48,007 bases of DNA from Burkholderiales bacterium (GCA_017880805.1 JADGRP010000278.1:1-48007); one strand, 5' to 3'; positions 13,679 to 24,210 are shown, counted from the first letter of the stretch. Numbers and translations are program-made. The notes: generated by a model from the sequence alone, not told the origin.

Positions 13679-13708
13679 TTTATAACATTCCACGGAAATC
13701 GTTTCCAA
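13679..13708 (-). promoter_or_regulatory. putative sigma70-type promoter of aceE with an inverted repeat in its spacer
   Basis: Minus strand TTGGAA (13708-13703), 18-bp spacer, TATAAA (13684-13679). Perfect inverted repeat GGAAA-tcg-TTTCC at 13694-13706. Visual only. Confidence 0.4.
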
Positions 13709-13806
13709 CGACTCCGGGGAAACGACGCCAACTCGAGGGGCAAGCCGATGACGCCAATGTGCGGTTCGGCTGTCACAGCGCCCATGGCGGGGTTCGCAGA
13801 ATGCGA

Positions 13807-14442
13807 TTATCGGGCGATCGAAATGGACCGTGTTTCGGTAACGATGGCCTCGACCGTGACATCGTGCGATGCCGCGGGAACGCGTTCGACGAGTTGCAGC
13901 TCGAAGGCGCCCGCGACGCGGTGGGCGTCGACCCGCAGCAGCGGCAGCAGCCTGTCGTAGTAGCCTCCGCCGTAGCCGATTCGGTGTCCATCGGAATCGA
14001 ACGCCACGCCGGGAACGAGCACCCAGTCGATGGTTGCGACATCGAGCGGAGCGCAGTGCGCGCAGGGCTCCGGGATGCCGCGATAGCCGGGCATAACGTC
14101 GTGCTCGAGACGGGTGATGGCGTATAGGTCGAGCATCCGGGTCGCGAGGTTCACTCTTGGCAGCGCGACCGTCTTGGCGTGGGCCAGCGCCGCCACAAGC
14201 AGTGCCTGCGTATCCCATTCGCTGCCGAAGGGAAGGGTGAGCAGCACGTTCCTGGACAACGCGAAGTCCTCGCGCGTCGATATTGACGCCGCAATCGAGG
14301 CGCTCGCCGTCGCCCGCGCTCGCGCCGGCTTGGCGTCGCGGTCGCGCAGGATTCGCGCGCGCAATTCGCGCTTCGCGTCGAGCAGCTTGCCGCTCGTCGC
14401 GCGATCCAGGTTCAATTTAGGCTCGGTGGAAGATGCGGGCAC
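13807..14442 (-). CDS. 5-formyltetrahydrofolate cyclo-ligase family protein
   Basis: 211 aa; KRELRARILRDRDAKPARARA, VLVPGVAFDSDGHRIGYGGGYYDRLL signature. Confidence 0.92.
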   Translation of the reverse strand: MPASSTEPKLNLDRATSGKLLDAKRELRARILRDRDAKPARARATASASIAASISTREDFALSRNVLLTLPFGSEWDTQALLVAALAHAKTVALPRVNLATRMLDLYAITRLEHDVMPGYRGIPEPCAHCAPLDVATIDWVLVPGVAFDSDGHRIGYGGGYYDRLLPLLRVDAHRVAGAFELQLVERVPAASHDVTVEAIVTETRSISIAR

Positions 14443-14556
14443 GCAATGGATGTTACCGCAAAGCCCGCACCGCGAGCGGAACGCTTATAATCCACGCAAA
14501 GCTCAAGAGATCTCAGTTGACTCTCAGTTGCCTTATTACAGTTCATCGAAAACACC

Positions 14557-15882
14557 ATGAATTACAACCATCAGCATCACCGAAGCCGGCGCTCGCGGCT
14601 CATTGCCGAGATGCGCAAGCAGACCGGAGGCGGTATTGCCTCCATTCCCACCGCACCTGAGGCGATCCGCAACGCGGATTCGCATTATCCGTACCGGTCG
14701 GACAGTCACTTTTACTACGTGTGCGGTTTCCCGGAGCCGGAAGCGGCTGTTGTCCTCATTGCCGGCGCTACGGAAAGTGATTCGAAGCAGATCCTGTTTT
14801 GTCGGGACAAGAATCTGGAGCGCGAAATTTGGGACGGCTTTCGCTATGGCCCCGATGCCGCGCGAGAAATCTTCGGATTCGATGAGACGTATCCAATCAC
14901 CGAGCTTGCGGCGAAGCTCGCTGACTGGACGTGCGACCAGCGTGCGATTTACACCCCCCTCGGACTTTATCCCGCGTGGGACCATGCGACCGCGGCGACG
15001 TTGAACGAAGTACGCAATCGGGTGCGCACGGGCATCGCGGCGCCGGAGACGGTGATCGACGTTCGCGCCCCGCTCGCGGCGATGCGTCTCTACAAGGACG
15101 AGCGCGAGCTGGAGCTCCTGCGTCGCGCCGCGGCCATTTCGAGCGGCGCGCACCGCCGCGCGATGCGCGAGACGCGTCCGGGCTGGTACGAATATCAGGT
15201 CGAGGCCGAGCTGATGCACGAATTCCTGCGCTCAGGCGCGCAGGCGGTCGCCTACCCCTCGATTGTCGCCTCGGGACCCAACGCGTGCGTCCTGCATTAT
15301 CGCGACAACAATCGCCAGACGCAGGCTAACGATCTGATGCTGATCGATGCCGGTTGCGAGTTCGACGGCTACGCGTCGGACATCACGCGCACGTTTCCGG
15401 TGGGCGGGAAGTTCAGCGGCGAGCAAAAGGCGGTTTACGAGCTTGTGCTCGCGGCGCAACTCGCGTGCATCGACGTCGTCCAGCCGGGCAGGATGTTTCA
15501 CGACTATCACGAGGTGGCCGTGCGCGTGCTCGCGCAGGGGCTGATCGATCACAAGCTCTGCGAAGGCACGCTCGACGGCGTGCTCGAGTCCGGCGCGTAC
15601 AAGCAGTTCTATATGCATCGTGCCGGGCATTGGCTCGGGCTCGACGTGCACGATGTCGGACTGTACCGCATCGACGGTGAATCGCGCCGACTCGAGCCGG
15701 GCATGGTGCTCACCGTCGAGCCCGGCTGTTATATCCGCCCGAGCGACAAGGTGCCCGAGAGATTCTGGAACATCGGCGTGCGCATCGAGGATGATGTTCT
15801 TGTGACCGCTGCCGGCAACGAAAATCTGAGCGGCACGACGCCGAAGACCATAGCCGACGTCGAAGCCGCCTGCGCGCGCTGA
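14557..15882 (+). CDS. pepP: Xaa-Pro aminopeptidase
   Basis: 441 aa; M24B motifs YPSIVASGPNACVLHYRDNN, DAGCEFDGYASDITRTFPV, HRAGHWLGLDVHDVG, LEPGMVLTVEPGCYI. Confidence 0.94.
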   Translation: MNYNHQHHRSRRSRLIAEMRKQTGGGIASIPTAPEAIRNADSHYPYRSDSHFYYVCGFPEPEAAVVLIAGATESDSKQILFCRDKNLEREIWDGFRYGPDAAREIFGFDETYPITELAAKLADWTCDQRAIYTPLGLYPAWDHATAATLNEVRNRVRTGIAAPETVIDVRAPLAAMRLYKDERELELLRRAAAISSGAHRRAMRETRPGWYEYQVEAELMHEFLRSGAQAVAYPSIVASGPNACVLHYRDNNRQTQANDLMLIDAGCEFDGYASDITRTFPVGGKFSGEQKAVYELVLAAQLACIDVVQPGRMFHDYHEVAVRVLAQGLIDHKLCEGTLDGVLESGAYKQFYMHRAGHWLGLDVHDVGLYRIDGESRRLEPGMVLTVEPGCYIRPSDKVPERFWNIGVRIEDDVLVTAAGNENLSGTTPKTIADVEAACAR

Positions 15883-15916
15883 GCCTGCGCTACCCGCGAC
15901 TCATCGACCAAGTCCC

Positions 15917-17095
15917 ATGTTGCACGATCTGGTCATCGTCGGCGCAGGTCCTGTCGGCGCGACGCTTGCCCTGGCGCTCTCTGAAAGCGACCTCGACGTC
16001 ATTGCACTCGATGCTCGCCCTGCCGGAAGCATTGCACGAAGCGACCGGTCGCTTGCCTTATCCCACGGCGCCCGGCTCATTTTCGAGCGGCTCGGTGTGT
16101 GGAAGGCGGTTGCGGCAACCCCAGGCGCGGTAACGCCGATCACGGCGATCGACATATCACAGCGCGCAGGCTTCGGACACGCGCGCCTGCATGCTCACGA
16201 TCAAGGCGTCGATGCGCTTGGCTATGTGGTCAGCTACCGCGCACTGCAGCATGCGCTTGACGCGGCGTTGGCCCGTGCAGACATGTCGATCGAGCATGGC
16301 GTCGCTGTGACACGAGTGAGTGCGACGGCAGGTGCGGCCTGTGCTCATGTCGTGGGCGAACGCCACGGCGCCGCTGTCGAATGGAGCGCACGTCTCGCCG
16401 CGGTTGCCGACGGCGGTGGCGACGTCGTGAACTACATCGCGCGACGCAGGCACGACTACCGACAAGTCGCATTGGTCGCGAAAATTGCGTCCACTGAGCC
16501 GCATGGAGGACTCGCGTTCGAGCGCTTTACCGACGAAGGTCCGATAGCGCTCCTGCCGGAAGGGGATCACTACGGACTGGTGTGGACGACAAGTCCGGAA
16601 AATGCGAGCGCGCTGGTCGCGCTTCCGGAATCAAAGTTCCTGGCCGCGCTCACGCTGCGTTTCGGGCCCGGCGCCGGGCGGTGGACTCGCGTTGCCGATC
16701 GGCGCACGTTCCCGCTGGCGCTTGAATTTGCGACCCGCGTTGTCGGCGAGCGCACGGTTCTCGTGGGTAACGCCGCGCAAGCGCTGCATCCCGTCGCGGG
16801 GCAGGGCTTCAATCTCGGCGTTCGTGATGCGTATGAATTGGCGCAAGAGTTGCTTGCAATCTCAGTCATCACTGACCGTGATCATTTTGGTGCACGGGCA
16901 TTTCTCGCGGCGTATGCGCGGCGCCGCAGTGTGGACCGGTGGTCGGGCATCGCATTCACGCACGGTCTGCTCGGTCTTTTCGGCGCGGACGTTTCAATGC
17001 TGCGCTGGCCGCGCGGGTTGGCGCTCACTCTTTTCGACGCGTTGCCGCCCGTCAAACGAATGTTCACGCGAGCGATGCTTTACGGCTTGCACTGA
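15917..17095 (+). CDS. UbiH/UbiF/VisC/COQ6-type FAD-dependent hydroxylase (ubiquinone biosynthesis)
   Basis: 392 aa; DLVIVGAGPVGATLALALSESDLDVIALDARP, ERTVLVGNAAQALHPVAGQGFNLGVRDAYELA; next to pepP. Confidence 0.9.
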   Translation: MLHDLVIVGAGPVGATLALALSESDLDVIALDARPAGSIARSDRSLALSHGARLIFERLGVWKAVAATPGAVTPITAIDISQRAGFGHARLHAHDQGVDALGYVVSYRALQHALDAALARADMSIEHGVAVTRVSATAGAACAHVVGERHGAAVEWSARLAAVADGGGDVVNYIARRRHDYRQVALVAKIASTEPHGGLAFERFTDEGPIALLPEGDHYGLVWTTSPENASALVALPESKFLAALTLRFGPGAGRWTRVADRRTFPLALEFATRVVGERTVLVGNAAQALHPVAGQGFNLGVRDAYELAQELLAISVITDRDHFGARAFLAAYARRRSVDRWSGIAFTHGLLGLFGADVSMLRWPRGLALTLFDALPPVKRMFTRAMLYGLH

Positions 17096-17139
17096 GTGGC
17101 TTGCACTGAGTGGAGTTCACTGAATGGCATGCATTGAGA
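17084..17139. repeat. 4 x 14-bp tandem repeat spanning the stop of the ubiH-like gene
   Basis: GGCTTGCACTGAGT / GGCTTGCACTGAGT / GGAGTTCACTGAAT / GGCATGCATTGAGA. Gene stop TGA (17093-17095) lies in unit 1; further TGA at 17107, 17121, 17135. Confidence 0.95.
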
Positions 17140-17173
17140 ACTCGATCGATAATGGTTCGAGCCGACGAACGCG

Positions 17174-17203
17174 CTGACTACAGCGCCGCAAACTCGGTAT
17201 AAT
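17174..17203 (+). promoter_or_regulatory. putative promoter of dusB-fis
   Basis: CTGACT (17174-17179), 18-bp spacer, TATAAT (17198-17203), 40 bp before the GTG start. Visual only. Confidence 0.4.
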
Positions 17204-17242
17204 TTGCTCCCTTCCGTCGCAGCTTCCACTAAAGTTCAAGCA

Positions 17243-18298
17243 GTGCAAATCGGCTCGCATCGCATTCTGAGCAATCTTGTCGTCGCACCGATGGCCGGTG
17301 TGACCGACCGTCCATTCCGGCAATTGTGCAAGCGGCTTGGGGCCGGTCTCGCCATTTCGGAGATGGTCGCGTCCAATCCACAGCTCCGGAATACGGGCAA
17401 ATCGCAGCGGCGCATGAATCACGACGGCGAGGTGGAGCCGATCGTCGTGCAGATCGCCGGCGCCGACCCTGCGCAGATGGCCGACTCGGCGCGCTACAAC
17501 GTAGATCGCGGCGCGCAGATCATCGACATCAACATGGGCTGCCCGGCGAAGAAGGTCTGCAACGTCGCTGCCGGTTCCGCGCTCCTGCAGAACGAGTCGC
17601 TGGTAGGCGCCATCGTCGAACGCGTCGTTGGCGCAGTCGATGTGCCGGTGACGCTGAAGATCCGGACCGGGTGGGATCGGCAGCATCGAAACGCGGTGCG
17701 GATCGCACACATTGCCGAAAGCGCGGGCATCGCGGCGCTGTCGGTTCACGGCCGCACGCGGGAGTGCGGCTTTGTCGGCGCCGTGGAGTACGACACTATT
17801 CGGGCGGTGAAGCAGGCGGTCAGCGTGCCGGTGACGGCAAACGGCGACGTCGACTCACCGGAAATGGCGCGCGACGTGCTGGAGCACACGGGTGCGGACG
17901 CGGTGATGATCGGCCGCGCGGCGCAGGGCCGTCCTTGGATCTTTCGTGAGATACGTCACTTTCTCGACTATGGCGAAAAGCTTCCGTCGCCGCAGATTGC
18001 CGAGATTCGTCAACTTATCCTCGAGCATCTCGCCGACCACCACGCCTTTCACGGCGAAGAGAGCGGCGTGCGCATCGCGCGCAAGCATTTGGGCTGGTAT
18101 ACCGCCGATCTTGAAGGTGGGCTTGAGTTTCGGCACGAAATCAACGCGATCGACAGCGCATGGGCGCAGGTCGCGGCAGTGAATCGTTTTTTCGATGAGT
18201 TGAGCACGCACGGCGATCGGCTCAGCTACGCGCCAACGGAGCGCGCGCGGCGGAGTCGGCCGCAGAATTGCGGGACGGGGGAGGCGCAGGCAGCATGA
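17243..18298 (+). CDS. dusB: tRNA-dihydrouridine synthase B
   Basis: VVAPMAGVTDRPFRQLCKRLGAGLAISEMV, DINMGCPAKKVCN, HGRTREC, GADAVMIGRAAQGRPWIF. GTG start at 17243 preferred over upstream TTG at 17204. Confidence 0.93.
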   Translation: MQIGSHRILSNLVVAPMAGVTDRPFRQLCKRLGAGLAISEMVASNPQLRNTGKSQRRMNHDGEVEPIVVQIAGADPAQMADSARYNVDRGAQIIDINMGCPAKKVCNVAAGSALLQNESLVGAIVERVVGAVDVPVTLKIRTGWDRQHRNAVRIAHIAESAGIAALSVHGRTRECGFVGAVEYDTIRAVKQAVSVPVTANGDVDSPEMARDVLEHTGADAVMIGRAAQGRPWIFREIRHFLDYGEKLPSPQIAEIRQLILEHLADHHAFHGEESGVRIARKHLGWYTADLEGGLEFRHEINAIDSAWAQVAAVNRFFDELSTHGDRLSYAPTERARRSRPQNCGTGEAQAA

Positions 18299-18549
18299 AG
18301 AAGACGGTACGAATCAACGGTGGCAGCGAGATCTGCCGCAGCGTCGAAAAATCAATCGATGAATATTTCCGGCGGCTGGACGGCGAACAGCCTCACGGCA
18401 TTTACAACATGGTCATCACCAATGTCGAGCGGTCGCTGCTGGCGATGATCATGCATCGTGCCAGCGGCAACCAGACGCAAGCGGCGGACATGCTGGGCAT
18501 GAACCGAAACACGCTTCGCTCCAAGCTTTCGAAGTACAAGATCAGTTAG
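18295..18549 (+). CDS. fis: Fis family nucleoid-associated DNA-binding protein
   Basis: MKKTVRINGGSEICRS...LLAMIMHRASGNQTQAADMLGMNRNTLRSKLSKYKIS; ATGA overlap with dusB. dusB-fis pairing is conserved. Confidence 0.93.
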   Translation: MKKTVRINGGSEICRSVEKSIDEYFRRLDGEQPHGIYNMVITNVERSLLAMIMHRASGNQTQAADMLGMNRNTLRSKLSKYKIS

Positions 18550-18677
18550 ACTTGTCTTGGCGTCGCCCGCGCGCGCGACGTTTCGCCTAATGGAGCCATT
18601 TTCGCCCGCGCGCTTGCCGCACGCACGTTGCCGCATGACCCAATCCTGCGTGAGCGCACTTTCATGATTTCTCCCCG

Positions 18678-20249
18678 ATGACCGCTCCCATCGCCCAGGC
18701 GCTCTTGTCTGTCTCCGACAAGACAGGCCTTGTGGATTTTGCGCGCGGCCTGGACACGATGGGCGTCAAGCTCATCTCCACCGGAGGCACGGCGAAATCA
18801 CTGATGGATGCGGGGTTGCCGGTCACCGAAGTCGCCGACTACACGGGTTTTCCCGAGATGCTCGACGGTCGCGTGAAGACTTTGCACCCCAAGATCCATG
18901 GCGCGATTCTCGCACGCCGCGATTCTCTCGAACACATGGCCGCGCTCACCAAGCACGCGATTCCTCCGATCGATCTTGTCGTAGTCAATCTCTATCCGTT
19001 TCGGCAGACCGTGGCCAAGCCCGGCTGCTCGCTCGACGATGCGATCGAAAATATCGATATCGGCGGTCCGGCCCTGGTTCGCGCCGCGGCAAAGAACCAT
19101 GCGCATGTCGGCGTCGTGGTCGATCCCGCCGACTATCCGGCGTTGCTCGACGAGCTCTCCGCCAACGGCAGACAACTCGGAAGCGCGACGCGCTTCCGGC
19201 TGGCGCAAAAAGCGTTCTCGCACACTGCCGCCTATGATGGCGCGATCAGCAACTATCTGACGGCGCGCGACGAGACCGGCGCGCCGCAGTTGTTTCCGGA
19301 CCGTTTCAACTGGCAGGGAACCAAGTTGCAGGATCTGCGTTACGGCGAGAATCCGCACCAGCAGGCCGCCTTCTATCGTGACGAAGCACCGGTGCCCGGC
19401 ACCATCGCGACCTCCGGGCAGCTTCAGGGCAAGGAGCTTTCGTTCAATAACATCGGCGACAGCGATGCGGCCTGGGAGTGCGTCAGCACCTTCGCCGAGC
19501 CGGCCTGCGTCATCGTCAAACACGCCAATCCCTGCGGGGCCGCGATTGCGGCAACGCCGCTGGAAGCGTATCGGCTCGCGCTTGCCACTGATCCCACATC
19601 GGCGTTTGGAGGCATCATTGCCTTCAACCGCGAAATCGACGCCGCGACGGTCGAGCTGGTAAGCGCGCAATTTCTCGAGGTTCTGATCGCTCCGGGCTAT
19701 TCTGCCGATGCGCTCGAGCGCATCGCAAGGAAGGTCAACGTTCGTGTGCTGACGGTTCAAGGCCGGGGGCCGGAATCCGGAAACGCCTGGGACATGAAAC
19801 GCGTCGGCGGCGGCATGCTGCTGCAGTCTGCCGACCACCGCGATATCAATGTCAGCGACCTGTCGGTCGTTTCGCGCAAGGCGCCGACTGCGGTGCAGCT
19901 TGCCGACTTGTTGTTTGTCTGGCGCGTCGCCAAGTTCGTCAAGTCCAATTCCATCGTCTATGGCGGCGGCGGACGGACGCTCGGCATCGGCGCCGGACAG
20001 ATGAGCCGGGTCGATTCGACGCGCATTGCCGCGATCAAGGCGCAAGCCGCCGGACTTTCGCTGGCCGGGTCGGTGGTTGCTTCCGACGCGTTCTTTCCGT
20101 TTCGTGACGGTCTCGACGTCGTCGCGGACAACGGCGCGGTTGCGATCATCCAGCCCGGCGGCAGCGTGCGCGATGCTGAAGTCATCGCCGCGGCGGACGA
20201 GCGAGGTCTGGCCATGGTGTTTACCGGCGTCCGGCACTTTCGGCATTAG
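18678..20249 (+). CDS. purH: bifunctional AICAR transformylase/IMP cyclohydrolase
   Basis: 523 aa; [67 protein letters not shown]. Confidence 0.96.
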   Translation: MTAPIAQALLSVSDKTGLVDFARGLDTMGVKLISTGGTAKSLMDAGLPVTEVADYTGFPEMLDGRVKTLHPKIHGAILARRDSLEHMAALTKHAIPPIDLVVVNLYPFRQTVAKPGCSLDDAIENIDIGGPALVRAAAKNHAHVGVVVDPADYPALLDELSANGRQLGSATRFRLAQKAFSHTAAYDGAISNYLTARDETGAPQLFPDRFNWQGTKLQDLRYGENPHQQAAFYRDEAPVPGTIATSGQLQGKELSFNNIGDSDAAWECVSTFAEPACVIVKHANPCGAAIAATPLEAYRLALATDPTSAFGGIIAFNREIDAATVELVSAQFLEVLIAPGYSADALERIARKVNVRVLTVQGRGPESGNAWDMKRVGGGMLLQSADHRDINVSDLSVVSRKAPTAVQLADLLFVWRVAKFVKSNSIVYGGGGRTLGIGAGQMSRVDSTRIAAIKAQAAGLSLAGSVVASDAFFPFRDGLDVVADNGAVAIIQPGGSVRDAEVIAAADERGLAMVFTGVRHFRH

Positions 20250-20331
20250 TGTCGGCACGAGTCGCCGCCGAGTGTCCTCCCCCAGCGTTACTTTCATCGT
20301 GCAGGATGTGCGCTGAGTGTGAGCTGATGCG

Positions 20332-21621
20332 ATGAATATTCTGGTCATTGGCGGCGGCGGGCGCGAACATGCGTTGGCGTGGAAAATCGCCCAGTCGAGC
20401 CGGGTCGCGAAAGTCTTTGTCGCTCCCGGCAACGCCGGCACGGCGCTGGAGCGCGAACTCAGCAATGTCGCGTTGACCTCGATCGCAGATCTGGTCGCAT
20501 TCGCGCAGCGCGAGCGTGTCGGGCTGACGGTCGTCGGTCCGGAAGCGCCGCTGGCCAACGGTGTCGTGGACGCATTCCGGCGGGCGGGACTGAGGATCTT
20601 CGGCCCGACCCGGGCCGCGGCGCAACTCGAGAGCTCCAAGGATTTCGCCAAGGCATTCATGGCCCGCCACGGTATTCCGACCGGCGAGTATCGCAGCTTC
20701 ACCGATGCCGCCGAAGCGCATGCCTACGTCGACGATCGAGGCGCGCCTATCGTCGTCAAAGCCGACGGGCTCGCCGCAGGCAAAGGCGTGATCGTAGCGA
20801 TGAGCGCGGGCGACGCGCACGCCGCGATCGACGCCATGCTTGTCGACCGGACACTGGCGGCGCCGCAGGATGGCGGCCCTGCACGCGTAGTCATCGAGGA
20901 GTTCCTGACCGGCGAGGAAGCGAGCTTCATCGTCATGGCCGACGGTGCCAACGTTCTGTCGCTCGCCTCATCGCAGGATCACAAGCGACTGCTCGACGGC
21001 GATGCCGGACCCAATACCGGCGGCATGGGCGCGTACTCGCCCGCGCCGGTCGTGACGCCCGCGGTTCACGCGCGCATCATGCGCGAGATTATCGTACCGG
21101 CCGTCGACGGCATGGCCGCCGACGGGATTCCGTACATCGGATTTCTGTACGCGGGGGTGATGATCGACGGCGAAGGTAATCCGCGCGCACTCGAGTTCAA
21201 CTGCCGGCTCGGAGACCCGGAGACGCAGCCGATCATGATGCGACTCAAGACCGATCTGGTCGATCTGGTGGAACATGCGGTCGACGGCACGCTCGACAGA
21301 ATCGACGCCGACTGGGATCGACGCGCCGCGTTGGGCGTGGTGCTGGCGGCGGCGGGGTATCCCGACGCGCCGCGCAAGGGCGACGCGATCTCGGGCCTCG
21401 GTGCGGCTCGCGACGACTGCAGGGTTTTCCACGCCGCGACTGCGCGGGACGGTGAGCGTATCGTGACTGCCGGAGGACGCGTCCTTTGCGTCACCGCACT
21501 GGGTGAGACCGTACGACAGGCACAGCGCACCGCGTACGCCGCGGTAGGCGGCATACACTTCGAGGGGATGCAGTATCGCAGCGATATCGGCCACCGCGCG
21601 CTCGGCGCGCGCAAGACCTGA
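20332..21621 (+). CDS. purD: phosphoribosylamine--glycine ligase
   Basis: 429 aa; [66 protein letters not shown]. Confidence 0.96.
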   Translation: MNILVIGGGGREHALAWKIAQSSRVAKVFVAPGNAGTALERELSNVALTSIADLVAFAQRERVGLTVVGPEAPLANGVVDAFRRAGLRIFGPTRAAAQLESSKDFAKAFMARHGIPTGEYRSFTDAAEAHAYVDDRGAPIVVKADGLAAGKGVIVAMSAGDAHAAIDAMLVDRTLAAPQDGGPARVVIEEFLTGEEASFIVMADGANVLSLASSQDHKRLLDGDAGPNTGGMGAYSPAPVVTPAVHARIMREIIVPAVDGMAADGIPYIGFLYAGVMIDGEGNPRALEFNCRLGDPETQPIMMRLKTDLVDLVEHAVDGTLDRIDADWDRRAALGVVLAAAGYPDAPRKGDAISGLGAARDDCRVFHAATARDGERIVTAGGRVLCVTALGETVRQAQRTAYAAVGGIHFEGMQYRSDIGHRALGARKT

Positions 21622-21658
21622 ATTGCGGCGACTCGTTCGAACGAGCGTCACGGAAATC

Positions 21659-22576
21659 ATGAACCTTCTTCAAGACCTGCCGCGTGCCCGACGTTACTTC
21701 ACCGATCTGCAATCGAGCATCGTCGGGCGGCTCGAGGCCATCGACGGAGCGGCGTTTCGTCGCGACGACTGGCTGCGCGCGGAGGGCGGAAGCGGCAGGA
21801 GCTGCATTCTCGAAGAAGGCAAGGTGTTCGAGCGCGCCGGCGTCAACTTTTCGCACGTCAAGGGAGAACGGCTGCCCCCATCGGCGAGCGCGACACGACC
21901 GCAGCTTGCCGGGCGCTCGTTCGAGGTTATGGGGGTGTCGTTGGTGTTGCACCCTCGAAATCCGTATGTGCCGACCGTCCACATGAACCTGCGACTCTTC
22001 GCCGCGCTCGCTCCCGAGCCCGAATTGCAGCCTGTCTGGTGGTTCGGCGGCGGGATGGATCTCACGCCTTATTACGGCTTCGAGGAAGACGCAATCCTTT
22101 TTCATCGCACCTGTCGCGCGGCACTGGCGCCATTCGGCGACGGCTACCATACCCGTTTCAAGGCATGGTGCGACGATTATTTTTTCCTCAAGCACCGCGG
22201 CGAGCCGCGCGGCATCGGCGGTATTTTCTTCGACGATTTGAACGAGCGTGAGTTCGAACATTGCTTCGCGCTGACGCGAAGCGTCGGTGACCATTTTCTC
22301 GCCGCGTACGAACCGATTCTGCTTCGGCGCAAGGACATAACCTACACTCAGCGCGAACGCGACTTCCAGGCGTACCGACGCGGGCGCTATGTCGAATTCA
22401 ACCTGGTCTACGATCGCGGCACGCTCTTCGGCCTTCAATCCAACGGCCGCACGGAAGCCATCCTCATGTCGCTGCCGCCGATCGTGCGCTGGCGATATGA
22501 CTGGCGTCCTGATCCTGGCAGTCCCGAAGAACAGCTCTATGCCGAGTTCCTTACCGCGCGCAATTGGCTGGCATGA
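21659..22576 (+). CDS. hemF: oxygen-dependent coproporphyrinogen-III oxidase
   Basis: [63 protein letters not shown]. Confidence 0.96.
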   Translation: MNLLQDLPRARRYFTDLQSSIVGRLEAIDGAAFRRDDWLRAEGGSGRSCILEEGKVFERAGVNFSHVKGERLPPSASATRPQLAGRSFEVMGVSLVLHPRNPYVPTVHMNLRLFAALAPEPELQPVWWFGGGMDLTPYYGFEEDAILFHRTCRAALAPFGDGYHTRFKAWCDDYFFLKHRGEPRGIGGIFFDDLNEREFEHCFALTRSVGDHFLAAYEPILLRRKDITYTQRERDFQAYRRGRYVEFNLVYDRGTLFGLQSNGRTEAILMSLPPIVRWRYDWRPDPGSPEEQLYAEFLTARNWLA

Positions 22577-23157
22577 GCCGCAAACCGCCGGTCGACGACG
22601 AAAAGCGCGGCGGCGACGCGCATCTGGTCGAGACGCGCATTGCCTCGGAAGTTGTATTCGATGGGAAGTTGCTGCATGTCAAGCGCGACACGGTCCGCCT
22701 GCCCGATGGAAAAACGGCCACGCGCGAGTACATCGCCCATCCCGGCGCGGTGATGATCATTCCGCGGTTGCCGGATGGAAAGCTCCTCATGGAACGGCAG
22801 TTTCGGTATCCGCTGGCGCGTATTTTCATCGAGTTTCCCGCTGGAAAGATCGATCCGGGCGAGGAGCCCGCGGCGACCGCGGCTCGAGAATTGCTGGAGG
22901 AGACAGGCTACGCCGCCGAGCGCTGGTCGCACATCGGCACGTTGCATCCATTGATCACGTATTCCACCGAGCGCATCGAAATCTATACGGCCGATGCGCT
23001 GACGTTTGTCGGCGCGAAACTCGATGCAGGCGAGTTCGTCGAGACCTTTACCACGACACTCGAGGAAGCGCTGGCGTGGCTCGATCGCGGCGAGATCACC
23101 GACGTCAAGACCATGCTTGGCTTGCTGCTGCTCGCGCGCCGGAAAGCGGCCACTTAA
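22573..23157 (+). CDS. NUDIX hydrolase (ADP-ribose pyrophosphatase-like)
   Basis: Nudix box [27 protein letters not shown] overlap with hemF. Confidence 0.9.
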   Translation: MSRKPPVDDEKRGGDAHLVETRIASEVVFDGKLLHVKRDTVRLPDGKTATREYIAHPGAVMIIPRLPDGKLLMERQFRYPLARIFIEFPAGKIDPGEEPAATAARELLEETGYAAERWSHIGTLHPLITYSTERIEIYTADALTFVGAKLDAGEFVETFTTTLEEALAWLDRGEITDVKTMLGLLLLARRKAAT

Positions 23158-23160
23158 GCG

Positions 23161-23472
23161 ATGAGCACGGCCGGTGACACATCGGTCGGGGCATCGGTTA
23201 CTACGACGCTGCGCCTGCTCATCAGCGGCCGCGTGCAGGGCGTGGGCTTTCGCTACGCCTTTGCCGACGAGGCTCGCTCGCGCAAGCTTCGCGGGTGGGT
23301 GCGGAACCGGCGCGACGGTCGCGTCGAGGCAATCGTCGCCGGTCCCGCCACCGACGTCGATGCGATTGTCGCCTGGTCGCGCCGCGGACCTGCGGGGGCG
23401 CAGGTTACGGGAATCGAAACGGCAGCCGCGGATGGCGACTTCGCGAGCTTCCAGGTTGCACCCACCGCTTAG
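23161..23472 (+). CDS. acyP: acylphosphatase
   Basis: LLISGRVQGVGFRYAFADEARSRKLRGWVRNRRDGRVEAIVAGP. Confidence 0.92.
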   Translation: MSTAGDTSVGASVTTTLRLLISGRVQGVGFRYAFADEARSRKLRGWVRNRRDGRVEAIVAGPATDVDAIVAWSRRGPAGAQVTGIETAAADGDFASFQVAPTA

Positions 23473-24188
23473 GCATTGACGGCGCTGACGGCGAAAATGT
23501 CCTTCCACGCGGCATAGCTTGCCGCGGAGAGCAGCGGAAACACCGCGATCAACCCGACACCCAACAACATCAGACCCAGCGCGACCAGCACCGCGGCGAG
23601 CGCGGCGAAAATAAGCAGCGGTGCGAGGTTGAGCGCGAACGCACGCACGCTTGTTGCGAATGCGTCGACGAACGACGCTCCCGAGAACAACACTGCGAAG
23701 GGCACGAATGCGACGGGCAGCGAAGCCAGTGCGCTGATAATGACGGTGCCGATTACCGCCGGCGTGGACAGCTCGACGCTTTCGGAATCCGCGACCAGCA
23801 AGTTCGCATCGGCGAGAAAATAGGCCGCGAGCGCTTCGGCGGCAAAGACCGCGAGCGCGCTGATCACAATCGCCGCGACTGCACCGGGACGCGCGCCGAA
23901 CGCGGTAAGCGAATATCGAAGCGACAATGGCTGGCCGCGATCCAGCGCGGCCGCACCGATCAACATCCCGCATTCGACCAGCGGCACGATGACCTTGGAC
24001 ACGGCGATGCCGATGCCGGGCAGAAGTTGCAGGCCGAAATCCGCGGCGAGCGTGATGAATCCGAGGGCGCACCAGCTAATGGGCGCGAGCTTGAACAGAC
24101 GCATCGCGTCTTCGTACCACGCGAATGCGCGCCGCGCGCCTACGGCGCGCGGCGCGGCGACGACGATGGTGGGAAAGGGCAGGTTCAA
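23469..24188 (-). CDS. membrane protein, probably BPSS1780 family
   Basis: 239 aa, about 6 hydrophobic segments; EDAMRLFKLAPISWCALGFITL start and PLLSAASYAAWKDIF end resemble the BPSS1780 family. Identity from memory. Confidence 0.65.
   Translation of the reverse strand: MNLPFPTIVVAAPRAVGARRAFAWYEDAMRLFKLAPISWCALGFITLAADFGLQLLPGIGIAVSKVIVPLVECGMLIGAAALDRGQPLSLRYSLTAFGARPGAVAAIVISALAVFAAEALAAYFLADANLLVADSESVELSTPAVIGTVIISALASLPVAFVPFAVLFSGASFVDAFATSVRAFALNLAPLLIFAALAAVLVALGLMLLGVGLIAVFPLLSAASYAAWKDIFAVSAVNA
24128..24156. repeat. perfect 13-bp GC-only inverted repeat with 3-nt loop
   Basis: CGCGCCGCGCGCC-tac-GGCGCGCGGCGCG inside the 5' end of the membrane protein gene. Confidence 0.95.
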
Positions 24189-24210
24189 GGGGTACCGCGG
24201 CCGCGGCGCC

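Noticed and set aside
13568-13806. Possible 6S RNA near the 5-formyltetrahydrofolate cyclo-ligase gene
   Set aside because: Neighbourhood is suggestive by analogy with ssrS-ygfA, but I could not see the long rod-like structure with a central bubble; the gap upstream of the gene is too short.
18798-20702. 634-aa minus-strand ORF
   Set aside because: Antisense to purH and purD; composition is a mirror of high-GC codon bias.
21632-21645. Palindrome CTCGTTCGAACGAG between purD and hemF
   Set aside because: Short, no T-tract and no further support as terminator or operator.
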